Positions 31,753-42,447 of a stretch of 64,000 nucleotides of DNA are shown piece after piece. The notes under the pieces were generated by a model. The model was given only the letters and a program-made list of their open reading frames with translations. It had not been told where the DNA came from and made no database searches. The number at the start of each line of letters is the position of its first letter. Positions within the stretch are counted from its first letter, which is position 1. Source of the stretch: Symbiodinium natans (lineage: Eukaryota; Sar; Dinophyceae; Suessiales; Symbiodiniaceae); the NCBI GenBank assembly GCA_905221605.1, contig CAJNDS010000247.1, positions 419,138 through 483,137 of the forward strand. The letters are read 5' to 3'. Both the position numbers and the translations under genes were made by a program.

Positions 31753-32239
31753 CCACCAAACGCCACTTTGTTACGGAGTGTTTCGGGTCAAAATTTTCCA
31801 AAACCACCCAAAAACGTCCTAAGCCCCTCAACCCTAAACCCTAGACCCTAAACCGTAAATTTTGTGGGGTCCTCAAGATGTGCAAGGATGGAGGGCCTTG
31901 AATGCCTAGTTCTCCCGCCCAACATAGAGCACTCTCGCCCGCAGTCAGAGTTTTGGCTGCTAAGGTAGTTTTCTTGTTAGGGTTTAGTGTTTCCTGTAGG
32001 GTTCGACAGTGAAGCTGGCGCCTGGAGCATTGGCGGAAAGTGTCTTTTGATAACACGAGAACAGCGTGTGCAGGGCGTATCCTTGCATTAAGGGGCTGGT
32101 AGATGTCGTACGGGGCCATCCTGCATCTTTTAGATCGTGGGTTTTACAGCGCTAAGTTTATAGGGCCACAAAACAATCTAGCCTTTCAAGGCGTTACTCA
32201 TTTCCTCAACGCAACCTCAGAACCCTTAAACCCTTAAAG

Positions 32240-32400
32240 GGTTCTTGCCGACACTCCTGTCGGAGTTCCGCCGACCCCTGTTCGGGGATCGCCGACACTC
32301 CTTTCGGAGTTCCACCGACCCTTGTTCGGGGGCCAAAATTCTCACCCCTGTTCGGGGTTCAACACTGCACCCTGATTGGCAGCCTTGAGGCTGCGCAGTG
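32240..32400 (-). repeat. GC-rich stem-loop minisatellite, right arm
   Basis: Inverted partner of the left-arm minisatellite. Alternating units of CCGACACTCCT..CGGAGTTC and CCGACCC.TGTTCGGGG each contain a short perfect stem. Confidence 0.75.
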
Positions 32401-33386
32401 AACACTGGGTTCTTGACCCCTGTGCGGGCTTCCAGCATCATCCACTCATCACCTGACATCCTAACGAGGCCTGCTGGGTTTGGTTTTGTGTCAGGGTTTG
32501 GGGTTTCAGATTCAAGTTCCAGGATTAGAGGCTCGGGTTTCGGGCCTTAAGGGTTCTGACCATGACTCCTTATGTTCGGATATACCATGAAGATTGGCGA
32601 AGTGTCGAAGACTGCCACACTGACAGCATGTTACTCGGACTGAACGCAGACAGTCAGCAAAAGCATCGGGCGACTGTTTTGAGGTTATGTTCTGCTTGAC
32701 TCAGAGAACAGTTCAACAAAAAATAAAAGCTACCCCACGTGTCCTCGTGATCGCTGCAGTCGTTTTAAGCCCAACGACCGGCCACTTGGGGTGTGCATAA
32801 CACTGCACCCACTGGCGAAACCTCTTTGGCCCCACTGAAGAAGAGATGCTGCCGAACACAGTTTTCTCGCTGTGGTAAATCATAAGCGACATTCTGGAAG
32901 CATTGCTTAGTTATGTTCATGTGTTTTTCACTTAAAACAAGCCAGCATGACTTTATTTCTTGTGGGCCATGGTCCACAAGTGTTTTCAGGCCGTAAAGCC
33001 AGTCACCCTAATTCGAAAAATCTCTTTGTGTGTTTTGTCCACAAAGCTGGCAAAACCTCTTTGGCCCCACAGAAGAAGAGATGCTGTCCAAGACAGTTCT
33101 CGCTTTGTAAAAAGCAAGCGACATTCTGGAAGCATGCCTGAGTTACTATGTTCATTTATTTCACTTAAAGGAGTTTTCTTGCGCGCCATATGACATCATG
33201 GTCCGCCAGGGTGCTTTCATGCCTTAAAACCAGCTATGCTCTACACAGTGTGTTTTCATATCTAAAAACCGGCCACCCCAATCCCAATGGCAAGACACCC
33301 CTTCTCATGGCACTGGATTCACTGTCTGCGTCTGCGTACAGATGGCCAAAGTGAAGTGAACCTGGCCAGGCAATTGAAGTGCTAAG

Positions 33387-33556
33387 AAAGCGATTCCAAA
33401 AGCATCCTTTGGACAATCGATAATTTTCCTGATCCCATCGGTTCCTTTAGGCAATGCTTCTTGGTGGAGACGTTGCTTGTGGAAGAGGAAAAGCATCTTG
33501 CACGGCATCTCCCCAAAAGGCTAAACAATGACATGTCTGCTGTGGCAGGAAAGATT
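33387..33556 (+). CDS. Internal exon with GTAAG donor, unknown protein
   Basis: Bounded by an AG acceptor (CTAAG) and a GTAAG donor, this 170-nt segment has 56 uninterrupted codons of convincing composition: DSKSILWTIDNFPDPIGS, then FRQCFLVETLLVEEEKHLAR and HLPKRLNNDMSAVAGKI. It begins with two bases of a split codon and ends in phase 0. No family recognised. It starts only 70 bp outside the palindrome edge, and DNA just upstream (33340-33400) is a degenerate copy of sequence at 26617-26690. It is the first clear plus-strand exon of the right block. Confidence 0.5.
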
Positions 33557-33833
33557 GTAAGTTTAAAGGCAGTTAAGCAGGTTGAGCGCCAATAACTTTC
33601 TGGTCGCCGCTCACAACTGTTGAAACAATTGTTTGTGCAACGTAGAGGCACTGCCACAACTGCCTACGTGGAGCAGCAATAACATCCACTCTTCTTCGTT
33701 TGCTTTTCTCTTTGCTTTTCAACCTCTGAATGTCCAGAACCTCCAAGCTAATTTGCTTGCATTTCCTTAAGTACTGGACTTGGGAAGCTTCGGTAGGGTC
33801 GGGTTGTGCAGCATTTAACATTAACTTGCCGCC

Positions 33834-34055
33834 TTGGAGGCAACTGCAAGACTTTCTCAGTCCTTCGTGCTCCAACTTGGAGTAACTTGGAAAAAGAAGT
33901 GCTGTCCTATTTTGGATGAGTTGGACGAGTGCTTCAGTTGCTCTTTGAAAGAAAATTTCGCGATTTTGCTTTCTGCTGCGCCCAACCTGGCGCTGCGGGA
34001 CGCAGACGCAGTGATGAGCACACTTACACCAGGCAAGAAGACTGTTCGGGTGTGA
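33834..34055 (+). CDS. Possible plus-strand exon, strand uncertain
   Basis: A 73-codon plus frame ends in ENFAILLSAAPNLALRDADA and STLTPGKKTVRV before a stop at 34055. The overlapping minus frame at 34091-33573 (172 codons, with a basic stretch RLKSKEKSKRRRVD) is also protein-like. Plus is favoured because the neighbouring exon at 33.4 kb is on plus, but the evidence is thin. Confidence 0.22.
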   Translation: MEATARLSQSFVLQLGVTWKKKCCPILDELDECFSCSLKENFAILLSAAPNLALRDADAVMSTLTPGKKTVRV

Positions 34056-34551
34056 ATTGTGACTTGGACCTTCCAGCATAACGGTGTTCATCCTTCCCTC
34101 TTGGAAGATAACCGTGCAAGATTAAGAGGCCAAGCAAAGCTTCCCCTTTCAACTTGGCGCGCAACGGCCCAATTTGAATTACGGGAATAGCCAACAAGAG
34201 AACTACAAGGGTGGGCCCAACCCTCACAGTGGACCTGAGGACCCACGGCATCTGAACCTGGAGCAGACTGGCGGTGCACTTTTCGTGCGGTGACTGAGAT
34301 GAGCATTTGCGATGTGCCTCTCTGGGCGTATTTTGTGCTGCAGTACGTGTGTTTCCAGCCAGCAGACCATATTTGCAGGCAGCAGGCAAAGGTTATCATG
34401 CAGTTGTGCCCAGCTGGGGCACAGGTCATCGTGCCAGAACGATTTTAGCAGGTTTGCAGAAGAAGGTTTTGCCTTGTATGAACACTTTTCGTCGCGACCG
34501 ATCCTTTCACGTTTCCAGTCTTCGTAAGGCTGTGGCCAGATCAGAAATTGA

Positions 34552-35646
34552 ATGCAGCACGCATGGCCATGTGGTGTTTGCTTGCATTTCTATTTCGTTA
34601 CGCGGGCAGTGCGCTTCTTTTCACAGATGTTCTATTCCATTCATTGCTTGTCGACAGAGTCTTGCAATTCTACGACCGGGACTGTCCAAGACTCAGCAGA
34701 CCATGTTGTGCAATTCCTACATCTTAGAGTCTGTCGCCAAGTCACGCGGCATCGAGCAAGGCTATGTTTGCGTCCGGATGGTCGTCGACGCACTGTTCGC
34801 AAGCTGGTGGCGCTTCGTGACAGTCTGCGTGAGGACGTCGGTCATGTGGCGCGACGATCCGTGGTCTTCCTTTGTTTGGCAGAGCGGGTCTTGCTGCTGC
34901 TGTTTTCGAAGATCAGCTGCGTTTGCTATCCACTAATTTCGTATTATCTGACATATACGTTTTTTCTGGCTTGTGTTGCGTGTGAAGTTCGAACAGGTTA
35001 TTGCGTTCCGCCTCGCTGTGCGTCTGCAGGTTCTGCGCACGTTTGTGGCAGCTTCGGACTCGGTTCATGTTTTTTGGTTCCAGTCCATTGGCTCTTCTGC
35101 GAGCTGCGAAACTGCTCTCAGTCCAGTGTTGAGGGCAAGCGCGCTGCCCCGAATGTGTGGCAACTTTTCCGCGATGCTTTGCAGGTCCAGCTGAATTGTG
35201 TTCAGATGCTCCCGCGAAAAATCATTGCTCACAATGAGGCTTCTCCATGGATGTCGTGCGCGAGACGAGCTGCCGAATCTCTCTGGGCGTGCGAAAGTGC
35301 GCGGTTGGATGAGGCTGTGTCGTGGCTGCGGCAGGGCCTTCTCGAGCATTTGTGGAATTGCCACGTAAGAAGCGGCAGTTCTTGTTGCCTACGATCGCGA
35401 AACGTGCTGTCGCCAACAAGTTGGAACGTTTGGCGAGGTCGGAAAGCTCAGCTGCAGAAAGCTCAAAAAATGCTCATGCTTGAGGCACCGGCTGCTTTTC
35501 CCTTCGGTTGCCGTTTCGCAGACATTGCTCTTCAGCGTGTGCTGTTCGGTGGTGACAGCTTGAGTGTGCAACTTGAAGCAGCAAGTCCTCATGGGTGTAT
35601 CAGCTGTCGGCTGCGAGGACATGGACGTGCAGAGATAGAAAGGTAG
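34552..35646 (+). CDS. 364-codon open frame, unknown protein
   Basis: The longest open frame in the window. At this base composition a frame this long is unlikely by chance (rough estimate well below 1 percent for the window). The C-terminal two thirds include plausible helices (RTVRKLVALRDSLRED, RRAAESLWACESARLDEAVS) and a final domain-like stretch (KAQLQKAQKMLMLEAPAAFP, then FADIALQRVLFGGDSLSVQL). Residues about 120-190 are hydrophobic and Cys-rich and might be intron read-through. No recognised domain, and no signal peptide is claimed. The true start may lie at an upstream acceptor rather than at the Met. Confidence 0.38.
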   Translation: MQHAWPCGVCLHFYFVTRAVRFFSQMFYSIHCLSTESCNSTTGTVQDSADHVVQFLHLRVCRQVTRHRARLCLRPDGRRRTVRKLVALRDSLREDVGHVARRSVVFLCLAERVLLLLFSKISCVCYPLISYYLTYTFFLACVACEVRTGYCVPPRCASAGSAHVCGSFGLGSCFLVPVHWLFCELRNCSQSSVEGKRAAPNVWQLFRDALQVQLNCVQMLPRKIIAHNEASPWMSCARRAAESLWACESARLDEAVSWLRQGLLEHLWNCHVRSGSSCCLRSRNVLSPTSWNVWRGRKAQLQKAQKMLMLEAPAAFPFGCRFADIALQRVLFGGDSLSVQLEAASPHGCISCRLRGHGRAEIER

Positions 35647-35649
35647 GGG

Positions 35650-37850
35650 TTGTAGGGTTCGGGGTGCACATGGGTGCACCCTTTGGCGTGCGTGATCGTT
35701 ACAACAGCAAATATGGTAGGCGCTCTTGGGGCTTGTGTATATAATTTTAAGCTTCAGCCAGCAGGGAAAAATCTTCCGTAAACCCACGGCCGAACCCCAA
35801 ATCCATGCAACCCCGCACCCCGCAAGCTCCAATGTCTGGGGCCAATCATGCGCAGCCCAGGATTTCGTGTCGAAGTTTGAAGGTCTCGGGTTTGGGGAGT
35901 GCGTGAGGAGTCCAAGTTCTTGTTAGCTTTGCAGTTTGGGCATTCGACGACGTTTTGTTTAGTGGTTTGGGGGCTTCGACTGCAAGCTTTGGCAGCAGCT
36001 CCAAACAGCAGCGCCGCCTTGAAAAACAAAATCTCTGAAGCCGCACCGTCTCCCAGATCGCGTTAGTCTGTCTTTGTCAATTGTTGCCGGTGATTGCCGG
36101 TGCTTTCGTTGAGGATCATGAAGTTTCTTCTTGACGTGGCAGAGAGCAGAGGCGCACGTGCACGTGCACTCAGGCGTGGAGCACCTTTGAGGTGATCCTT
36201 GTCAATTATTTTCAAAAAACTACGCAAAATTTTGACTTGTGTTTCTACCCAGGCAGCCTAAAACAGAGGTCGTTGGTCACCTTGTTGAGCCATTCCTCTG
36301 TTTGGGTTTGGGATCCTCAAGGTTAGGGTTCTGGTTTTCAAGGTTGCCTCATACCACCGGTGTGGTAGTGGCTTATCCTAAGGCACGAAGCGACAAATAC
36401 GCCTTGAGCTCCGAATCAAACACACGTCCTTTGGTGATGGTTTTGTATCATTGGCCCCTCTACATCCTGCACCCCCCGTCTATCGGCCTCGGCCCCACTA
36501 CGAAGCAGCAGACGGCTAGTGTACACCTGAACGAATTGCCCCCAAATCCCTGAACTCTGACCCCTGAAACGAAGCTTTTGATTTTGCATGGTTTGCTTGA
36601 TTTTACGTTTGACCATATTGGGTGTCGTTGATCTTGCTGATTTAGGTGCGGCGTGGTGTTGCATTGTTTGAGCCCGCGCCGCCCTTGGAGCAAAGAAGTC
36701 CGCGCAGCATCGTCACAGACAACAGAGCAATGACAACAGCGCCGCCAAGCACGCGACAACACCTCACAAACAGGCCAGAGACACCGAGGAGGTCTCAACA
36801 CTACAGTCCGTGAGAAATCACCGTTGGGCCAGCTGCCATTTTCGCTGACAGGTGCGGATTGAGGGGCTCAGGGTTTCGGGGCTCCCCGAGAGCTTTGGGA
36901 CTGAGGGTTCCGAGTGGTTTGGGATGTTTGGGCCTCCAGGTTTGTTTTCCGATGCAGCCAGCGTGCGTGGGAACACGAAGCTTTGCGGGCTCGTGCCTTG
37001 CATTGTTTTCGGGCATGCGGGGTGCCTGTGCATTCCCGCCGCCAGTTCTACGCACGTAGGCAGCATCACGGCTAGTTAGGGGTTGCTTGTTGCATCATCG
37101 AATCATCGTGGCATTTGTGTTGAGCAGCCTCCCAACTCCAAACCTTGAACGCTCAACCTCAAGCCCGAACCCGAGTCCCTAATCCGTTTGTCCAGGTCAA
37201 GTTCATGGTCAGCGCCGGTCGTTGTGGCATCGCTGGTCGCGGCCCCGGCAGCCAATAGGTTACGACAGATGTCGCTTCAAGATCCGGGGCTATGGTTCAC
37301 GTTGCCCACGTGTTGGCCCTTTTCATGCTTCCTCTTCATATGCGCCGTTCACAGGGTTTGATCTTTCAAAGTGTCTCGAAATCGGCTGCTTTGCCGGCGA
37401 GTGTCGTGGTCCGAATAATTGTAAGTTATTTTTCCCTCGAACTCGGAGCGGCCCGTGTCCAACGGGCGCACGCTGCGCAGAATGTTCCTTAACACTTAAC
37501 AACTTTCGTACCAAACTCGTTTGAATCATCCTTCGTCTTCAGGTGGGCCCGGAATTGTTATTGAGCGTTGTTTTTTGTGCTTTGTCGAAGGGACGGCCCA
37601 CGGGCCCACAACGCGTACTTTCAGGTTTAAGGCTTCACCTTCAGGGTTTAAGATTGATGTAGCCCGCTGTGCTACCGTGCTAAGGGATGTGTCTAGTTTA
37701 CGGGTGTCGTTCAAGGCTTGCTGAGAGACTGCCACCGTGTCAAACACAGCGTCTACTTCGAGGGCCTTGTTTAGCATCCCGAGAATCTGCCACCGTGTTG
37801 AACGTTGCGTCTAAGACATAAGGGCCTTGACGAAAACGGCGTGGCAGTTG
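35650..37850. other. No convincing gene
   Basis: G-rich sequence with scattered TTTAGGG-like heptamers (for example about 36300-36340) and short frames on both strands, none with convincing composition. Probably intron or intergenic. Confidence 0.3.
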
Positions 37851-37854
37851 TATC

Positions 37855-38905
37855 GTGCAGCTTGAGGGACTCCCAAGCGAGCTTAAGAAAGTACGAAACT
37901 GACCTTCTCGACCAACTCAAGGAAAGACGTGAAACTGTCCCTCACAGCTTCACAGTCTCCCTCACAACCTCGCAGCCCCGAAAAGAAGCTTGAAGAAAAC
38001 GGTCACTCAAAGGTTCTGGCGCAAGCTTAGGGAAACCGCAAGCTTTCGGAAACACGTGAAACTGTACGTTACCCACAGGCCTTCGCAGAAGCTTAAGGAA
38101 GCACTTGAAACAGCCTCTCACAGCTTCGCAGGATCTCGGCGCAAGCTTGAAGAAACACGTGACATTGTCAAACTTACAGACTTCAAAGCCAGTATGGTTC
38201 TAGCAACCAGAGTACGTAAAACTGTTCCACAGCATTACAGGCTCCCAAGCAAGTTTACGCAAGTAGGCGAAACTGTCCCTCACAGCTTTGCAGGCTCTCA
38301 AAAAGCTGAAAGAAATGGGGGAAACTGTCCCTCACAGCTGCATAGGATAACTAGCAACCTTAAGGATGCACCTGAAACATCCTGAAACTACAAATCACAC
38401 CTTGCAGGCTCCCACGCAAGCTTCAGAAAATGAGTGAAACGTGAAGCTGCCCCTCACAACTTCACAGGCTATCAGGCAAATTTAAGGAAGCACGCGAAAC
38501 TGTCCCTCACTGCCTGGCAGGCATGCTTCTTTTCGCAGACTCTCGCGCAAGCTTAAAGAACGTGAAACTGTCCCTTACTTCGCAGGCCCTCGTGCAAACT
38601 TACGGAAGCACGTGAAGCTGCCCCTAACACCCTCGTCTCTCGTGCTAGCTTGAGGGATGCACGTGAAACTGTCTCTACTGCGCAGGCTCTCGTGCAAGCG
38701 TAAACAAGCACGTGAAACTCTGCCTTACAGACCTCAACGCCAATTTGGTTTGGGCAAACAGAGTACGTGAAACTGTCCCCGACAGCTTTAACAGCTCCCA
38801 AACAATGTCACGCAGGTACTTCAGAATGTGCACGAAACGTGCAACTGGCCCTCACAGCTTCGCAGGCCTTCAAGCAAGCTTAAGGAAGTACATGAAACTG
38901 TACGC
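37855..38905 (+). repeat. About 53-bp satellite, block 1
   Basis: Degenerate tandem units with the consensus AAGCTTAAGGAAGCACGTGA, then AACTGTCCCTCACAGCTTCG and CAGGCTCTCGCGC. Unit length varies by several bp, and divergence is high at the edges. A higher-order variant containing ACAGACCTCAA and GCCAATTTGGTT, followed by AGAGTACGTGAAACTGT, appears at about 38185, 38725 and, in block 2, 39915. Each unit carries a HindIII-type AAGCTT and a CACGTG hexamer. Open frames through it are repeat products. Confidence 0.9.
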
Positions 38906-38939
38906 TGCAACTGGGAGTCGAACGAAAGCAAGGGCGCGA

Positions 38940-39131
38940 TGCGATCCGTCCGTAAGAAAATTTTTACAGAAAAACAAAGGTCCTGATTGCATGGCAAGCA
39001 CAAATGATGCACCAATCGTAATGGTGGATCTGGTGAGTGAGTGTGGCGTGTTGTCTTCGTTTGCAGCCGCAGGCGGCGGGAAAGGCCTGAGACCCTCATA
39101 TCTTGCTTGTAGGTCAACCAACAGTAACTAG
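38940..39131 (+). other. Unique segment between satellite blocks, weak coding signal
   Basis: Between the two satellite blocks a plus frame reads MASTNDAPIVMVDLVSECGV and LSSFAAAGGGKGLRPSYL before a stop at 39131. Composition is protein-like, but the piece is short and its splice sites are unclear. Confidence 0.2.
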
Positions 39132-39634
39132 AGTGGCTGTTAAATTCAAGCGCAGCGTGAATCTACGTGAACATGGCTGTGCATGCAGGGTGCAGACATT
39201 CCGACACTCTAATGCCTGGGAGGCAAGAGGCAAGTGCAGACGCTTTGAGTGTCTGAGGAAGGGGGAGGCGAGGGTTTGGGGAGAGCAGGGTTCAATATGT
39301 TTAGCTTTCAAAGGAGAGAGAGGAGTCTTCAGGTGACAAAATATTTGCCGCGAGGGAAAGTCCTCAATAGGCCTATTACGTGGGCGGCATCGGAGCGTCC
39401 CGAGTGGAAACAAAGCAAAAACCATGCAAAACTGCAAAACCATGATATGTCTTTGAACGAAGACGTCTTGACATCACCGGGCTTTGGCGGGCTTTAAGAA
39501 TCGACCAATCTGGACGATACTTGTGCTGATGTGAAATTCTACTGCAAAAGTTCTTACGCGATTCCTGTACCGTAGAAGAGGAGACGATGCGCATGCAACG
39601 TAAGATCTTGACGGTCCCTCGTTGCAGCAACATG

Positions 39635-40180
39635 CGGCAACCCGCAAAACTTCACAGGCTCTCAAACAAGCTTGAGGAAGCACGTGACATTGTCCCTCAC
39701 AGCCTGGCATTCGCAGGCTCTTGTGCAAGCTTAGGGAAGCACGCTTTCGCAGGCTCTCGCGCAAGCTCAAGGAAACACATGCAACTGTCCCTCGCGCAAA
39801 GCATGTGAGACTGTGCCTCACAGTGTCGCAGGCTCCAGTGCAAGCTTGAGGAAACACCTGAAACAGTCTCTGACTTTGCAGGCTCTCGTGCAAGCCAAAA
39901 GAAGTGCGTGAAGTTTTCCCTTGCCGACCACAAAGCCAATTTTGGTTCTAGCGAGACTGCCCCCTCACAGCTTTACAGGCTCCCAAAGCCCCAGCAAGCT
40001 TACGCAAGTACGTGAAACTGTGTCTCACAGCTTCGCAAGCTCTCAAGCAAGCTTAAGGAAGCGCGTGAAACTGTCCCTCGCAGCCTCGCAGGCTCTCAAA
40101 GACACTCAAGGAAACCTGTCCTTCACAGCTTCGCAAGGTCTCGCGTAAGCTTGGGGAAGCACGGTTCGCAGGCTCTCGCG
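39635..40180 (+). repeat. About 53-bp satellite, block 2
   Basis: The same unit family as block 1, in the same orientation, after about 730 bp of unrelated sequence. Units near 39990-40100 are the best preserved. An insertion or loss probably split one original array. Confidence 0.9.
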
Positions 40181-40189
40181 CAGCGGGTT

Positions 40190-41600
40190 CTGGTTGTGCG
40201 TTCGTGGTTTAGGATTGTTCTTTGCTCTTCCGAGACGTGTTCCAATCTGCAAGAAACAGCTGTTGTGGACTCGTGCGAGATTCTCGGAGATCGTACGTGA
40301 GGAAGTCGGGGCGATTGTCTGTTTCTAGGACCCGAAGCCTTGCAACCCTTCTCCGTTGGCAGATCTCCTCAGCAGCCTTCAGTTTTCTCGTTGTCTTGGC
40401 AGCTCGGCCCTTAGCGATGGTTCTGTGGTTCTGTTAGAAGCTGTTATTTGCTGGGTTGGCAGACTTTTTGTTCATGCTAGTGAAAGCGGCCCCTAACCCA
40501 GTGAAGAGTTTTCACACGTTCGTGCCGCGGAGTTTGCGCTTGCGATCTTGAGAGCTGTTGTTATATGCTGAGTCTATGCCGGGACACTGGCACACGCTGG
40601 CACCAGTGGGCAGCTCGAACCCTCGGTAGAAGTAGCAGTACCTTGTTGTTTCGCGTGCAAATGCTTGGTGAGTGATTGCGCTTCTTGAGGTGGCTGTTGA
40701 CGAATGTGTCGATCAGCGCTATACCTCTTGATTGCCCAAAGTGGCTGCGGGAATGCCAGTGTTCGAAAAAATCAGCGAATGGTTGATTTCCATGAAGAAA
40801 GAAAGATAACTGACACGAGCCACGGAATGCAGACACGTGTCACCAATTTTGGCAAGAAAGATAAGACGTGAAGACACGACACGAGGACAGGACCGAAGGA
40901 CACGACACGAGGACCACGACACGAGGACATGACAATTGGGGATTTCGGGCTTATGGTTCAAAAGTCTCGGGCCCCAGCCCTCAAACCCGAAGCACTAATG
41001 CATCTCCAAAGTCCTGAGCGCATCTTCGCCTAGGCCACGTGCTTCCTTCAGCCCAACTCCTGCCGAACCTCAAAATCCCCAGCCCCAGCAACATCCTAGA
41101 AACCTTATGAGCCTCCAGCTGGCGCCCTTTTTGGCAGGCCGCCGCCTGGAGGAGGCGGCTTGGGCCTGGGCTCGCGGGGACCCGTGGGTTGTTGCGTTCG
41201 TGGGTTGTCAACAAAACCCGAACCATAGCGGGCCTAAATCAGACACTGACTGTCTTTGATGTCCAGTAGGATCTGTCAAGAAATGGGGTGGTCATCGGAT
41301 TCTTTGGGGCTTCAGGCTCCAAGGTTCAACGTCCTTCAAGCTTCCTCGAGGGTTGGTCAGGGAAAGCTGAGGAATCTACAGCCGCGACCTTTACGTGCTG
41401 TGTGGGGTTTGAGGTCCAGGAATGTCCAGGATGTTTCGTTGTGGCTTGCAGGCCACAGGGATCCGGGGCCCCGAAAGCCCCAAGCCGAACATACTCAGAC
41501 CTCCGCCTCAAACCCCGCCCCGATCCCGAGCCCTGGAACCGATGAAGTTGTCACACGTTCACGTGCATGGATGCCCCTGCCCCCCATGAAGACGTGTAGG
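40190..41600. other. No convincing gene
   Basis: Short frames only. A run of ACACGACACGAGGAC-type 10-15-bp imperfect repeats lies at about 40865-40932. Confidence 0.3.
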
Positions 41601-41613
41601 GCAGTGTAGGGTT

Positions 41614-42447
41614 TTGTTTCAGCGCGCCCTGCTAGCAAGACACCCACTCCACTTTGCAGGTCGACCTGTCGCTGCTGTGTCCAGAGCATGTGTCGGACCC
41701 GGCTCACAGGTCCCACAACGATGGTCTCTGTCTTTGTCGGGCGCAGGACTTCTCAGATTCTCCATCTGGTGCATATCCTTGTACAACTGTCGTTTTGGGC
41801 CATGGCAGAAGGGAGGCTGGTCGAGCAAGATCAAGGACGCGGCCGAGGCCAAGCTCAAGATATCTAGAGTGTGTCAGACAGAGAATCTAAGAAGCCTAGT
41901 AGTGCGCCCTCTTTGTCAAACATCGGAACATGCATTTCCTCCAAGAACAACTCTCCCTCCGTTCCCAAAGAGTAGGCTCTTGTTGAACCCTCATCTGCAA
42001 TCTGCAGATGTGCTCCGACAAGAAATACAGGTTGTTTGGAGCTCAAGATCCGACTCATGCTGCGGTGCTAGCCCCCTAGTCTTGAGGCCTGTTCTGAAAC
42101 CGCATCACGTGAGCGCTCACATGGTGGTCGCGGTTATGGCGTCGGCCCCTTACCGCACGGTTCGTCTCTTGTCCAAGGCTTTGCCGCAGAGTCAGCCACA
42201 CCATCGTCCATGCCACGTGAATCCAATTTGCTTTGTTCTGCCTGCATTTGCTGCAGTGTGGCCTTGGGCAGAACCCGTGTCGTCGTGGTTTCGCACCGAT
42301 CCGGATACTGCAAAGTCAGGATCCAGACCAGGCATGGAGCATTTGAGGAATCCTCCAAAAATCTGCCGAGTTCGTACTTCAGCACGCCCTGCTAGCAAGA
42401 CATCCATTCCTCCTTGTCGGTCGACCTTTCGCTTCTCAAGCACGTGA
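41614..42447 (+). other. 277-codon open frame spanning a tandem duplication
   Basis: A long plus-strand frame. Only a short internal piece (GGWSSKIKDAAEAKLKISRV, about 41810-41870) is clearly protein-like. The two ends are related: the block with GCCCTGCTAGCAAGACA followed by a GGTCGACCT box recurs at about 41625-41680 and 42385-42440, showing a duplication about 760 bp apart. I do not think the whole frame is one exon. Confidence 0.2.
41864..42058 (-). CDS. Coding-like exon, inverted paralogue of 42.5 kb
   Basis: A 64-codon minus-strand frame of very good composition: SRILSSKQPVFLVGAHLQIA, then DEGSTRAYSLGTEGELFLEE and MHVPMFDKEG. Its start matches, in inverted orientation, the plus-strand segment at 42510-42600, both in DNA (CGGATCTTGAG) and in protein (RILSSKQ ... 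DG-T-SLG). No domain recognised. Confidence 0.35.
   Translation of the reverse strand: MSRILSSKQPVFLVGAHLQIADEGSTRAYSLGTEGELFLEEMHVPMFDKEGALLGFLDSLSDTL

Larger units (their letters stand above)
27061..33317. repeat. Large imperfect palindrome (two about 2.7-kb arms)
   Basis: The left arm (27061 to about 29670) and the right arm (about 30545 to 33317) are inverted copies around a spacer of about 0.9 kb. The outer edges match at CCAGTGCCATGAGAAAGG (27068 region) and its complement (33291-33312). The inner edges match at the segment with CTTTGGTTTGTCCCGAAC. Arm identity is about 85-90 percent by eye, with indels, so it is not a simple assembly fold-back. At least two segments break the symmetry: 28335-28500 and 31995-32155 are in direct orientation, and the heptamer tract 29136-29489 is flipped relative to its partner. 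Confidence 0.85.

Noticed and set aside
37855..40180. Repeated 24-37-bp-like spacing as a CRISPR array
   Set aside because: Units are degenerate and contiguous without unique spacers, no cas genes are present, and the context is eukaryotic.
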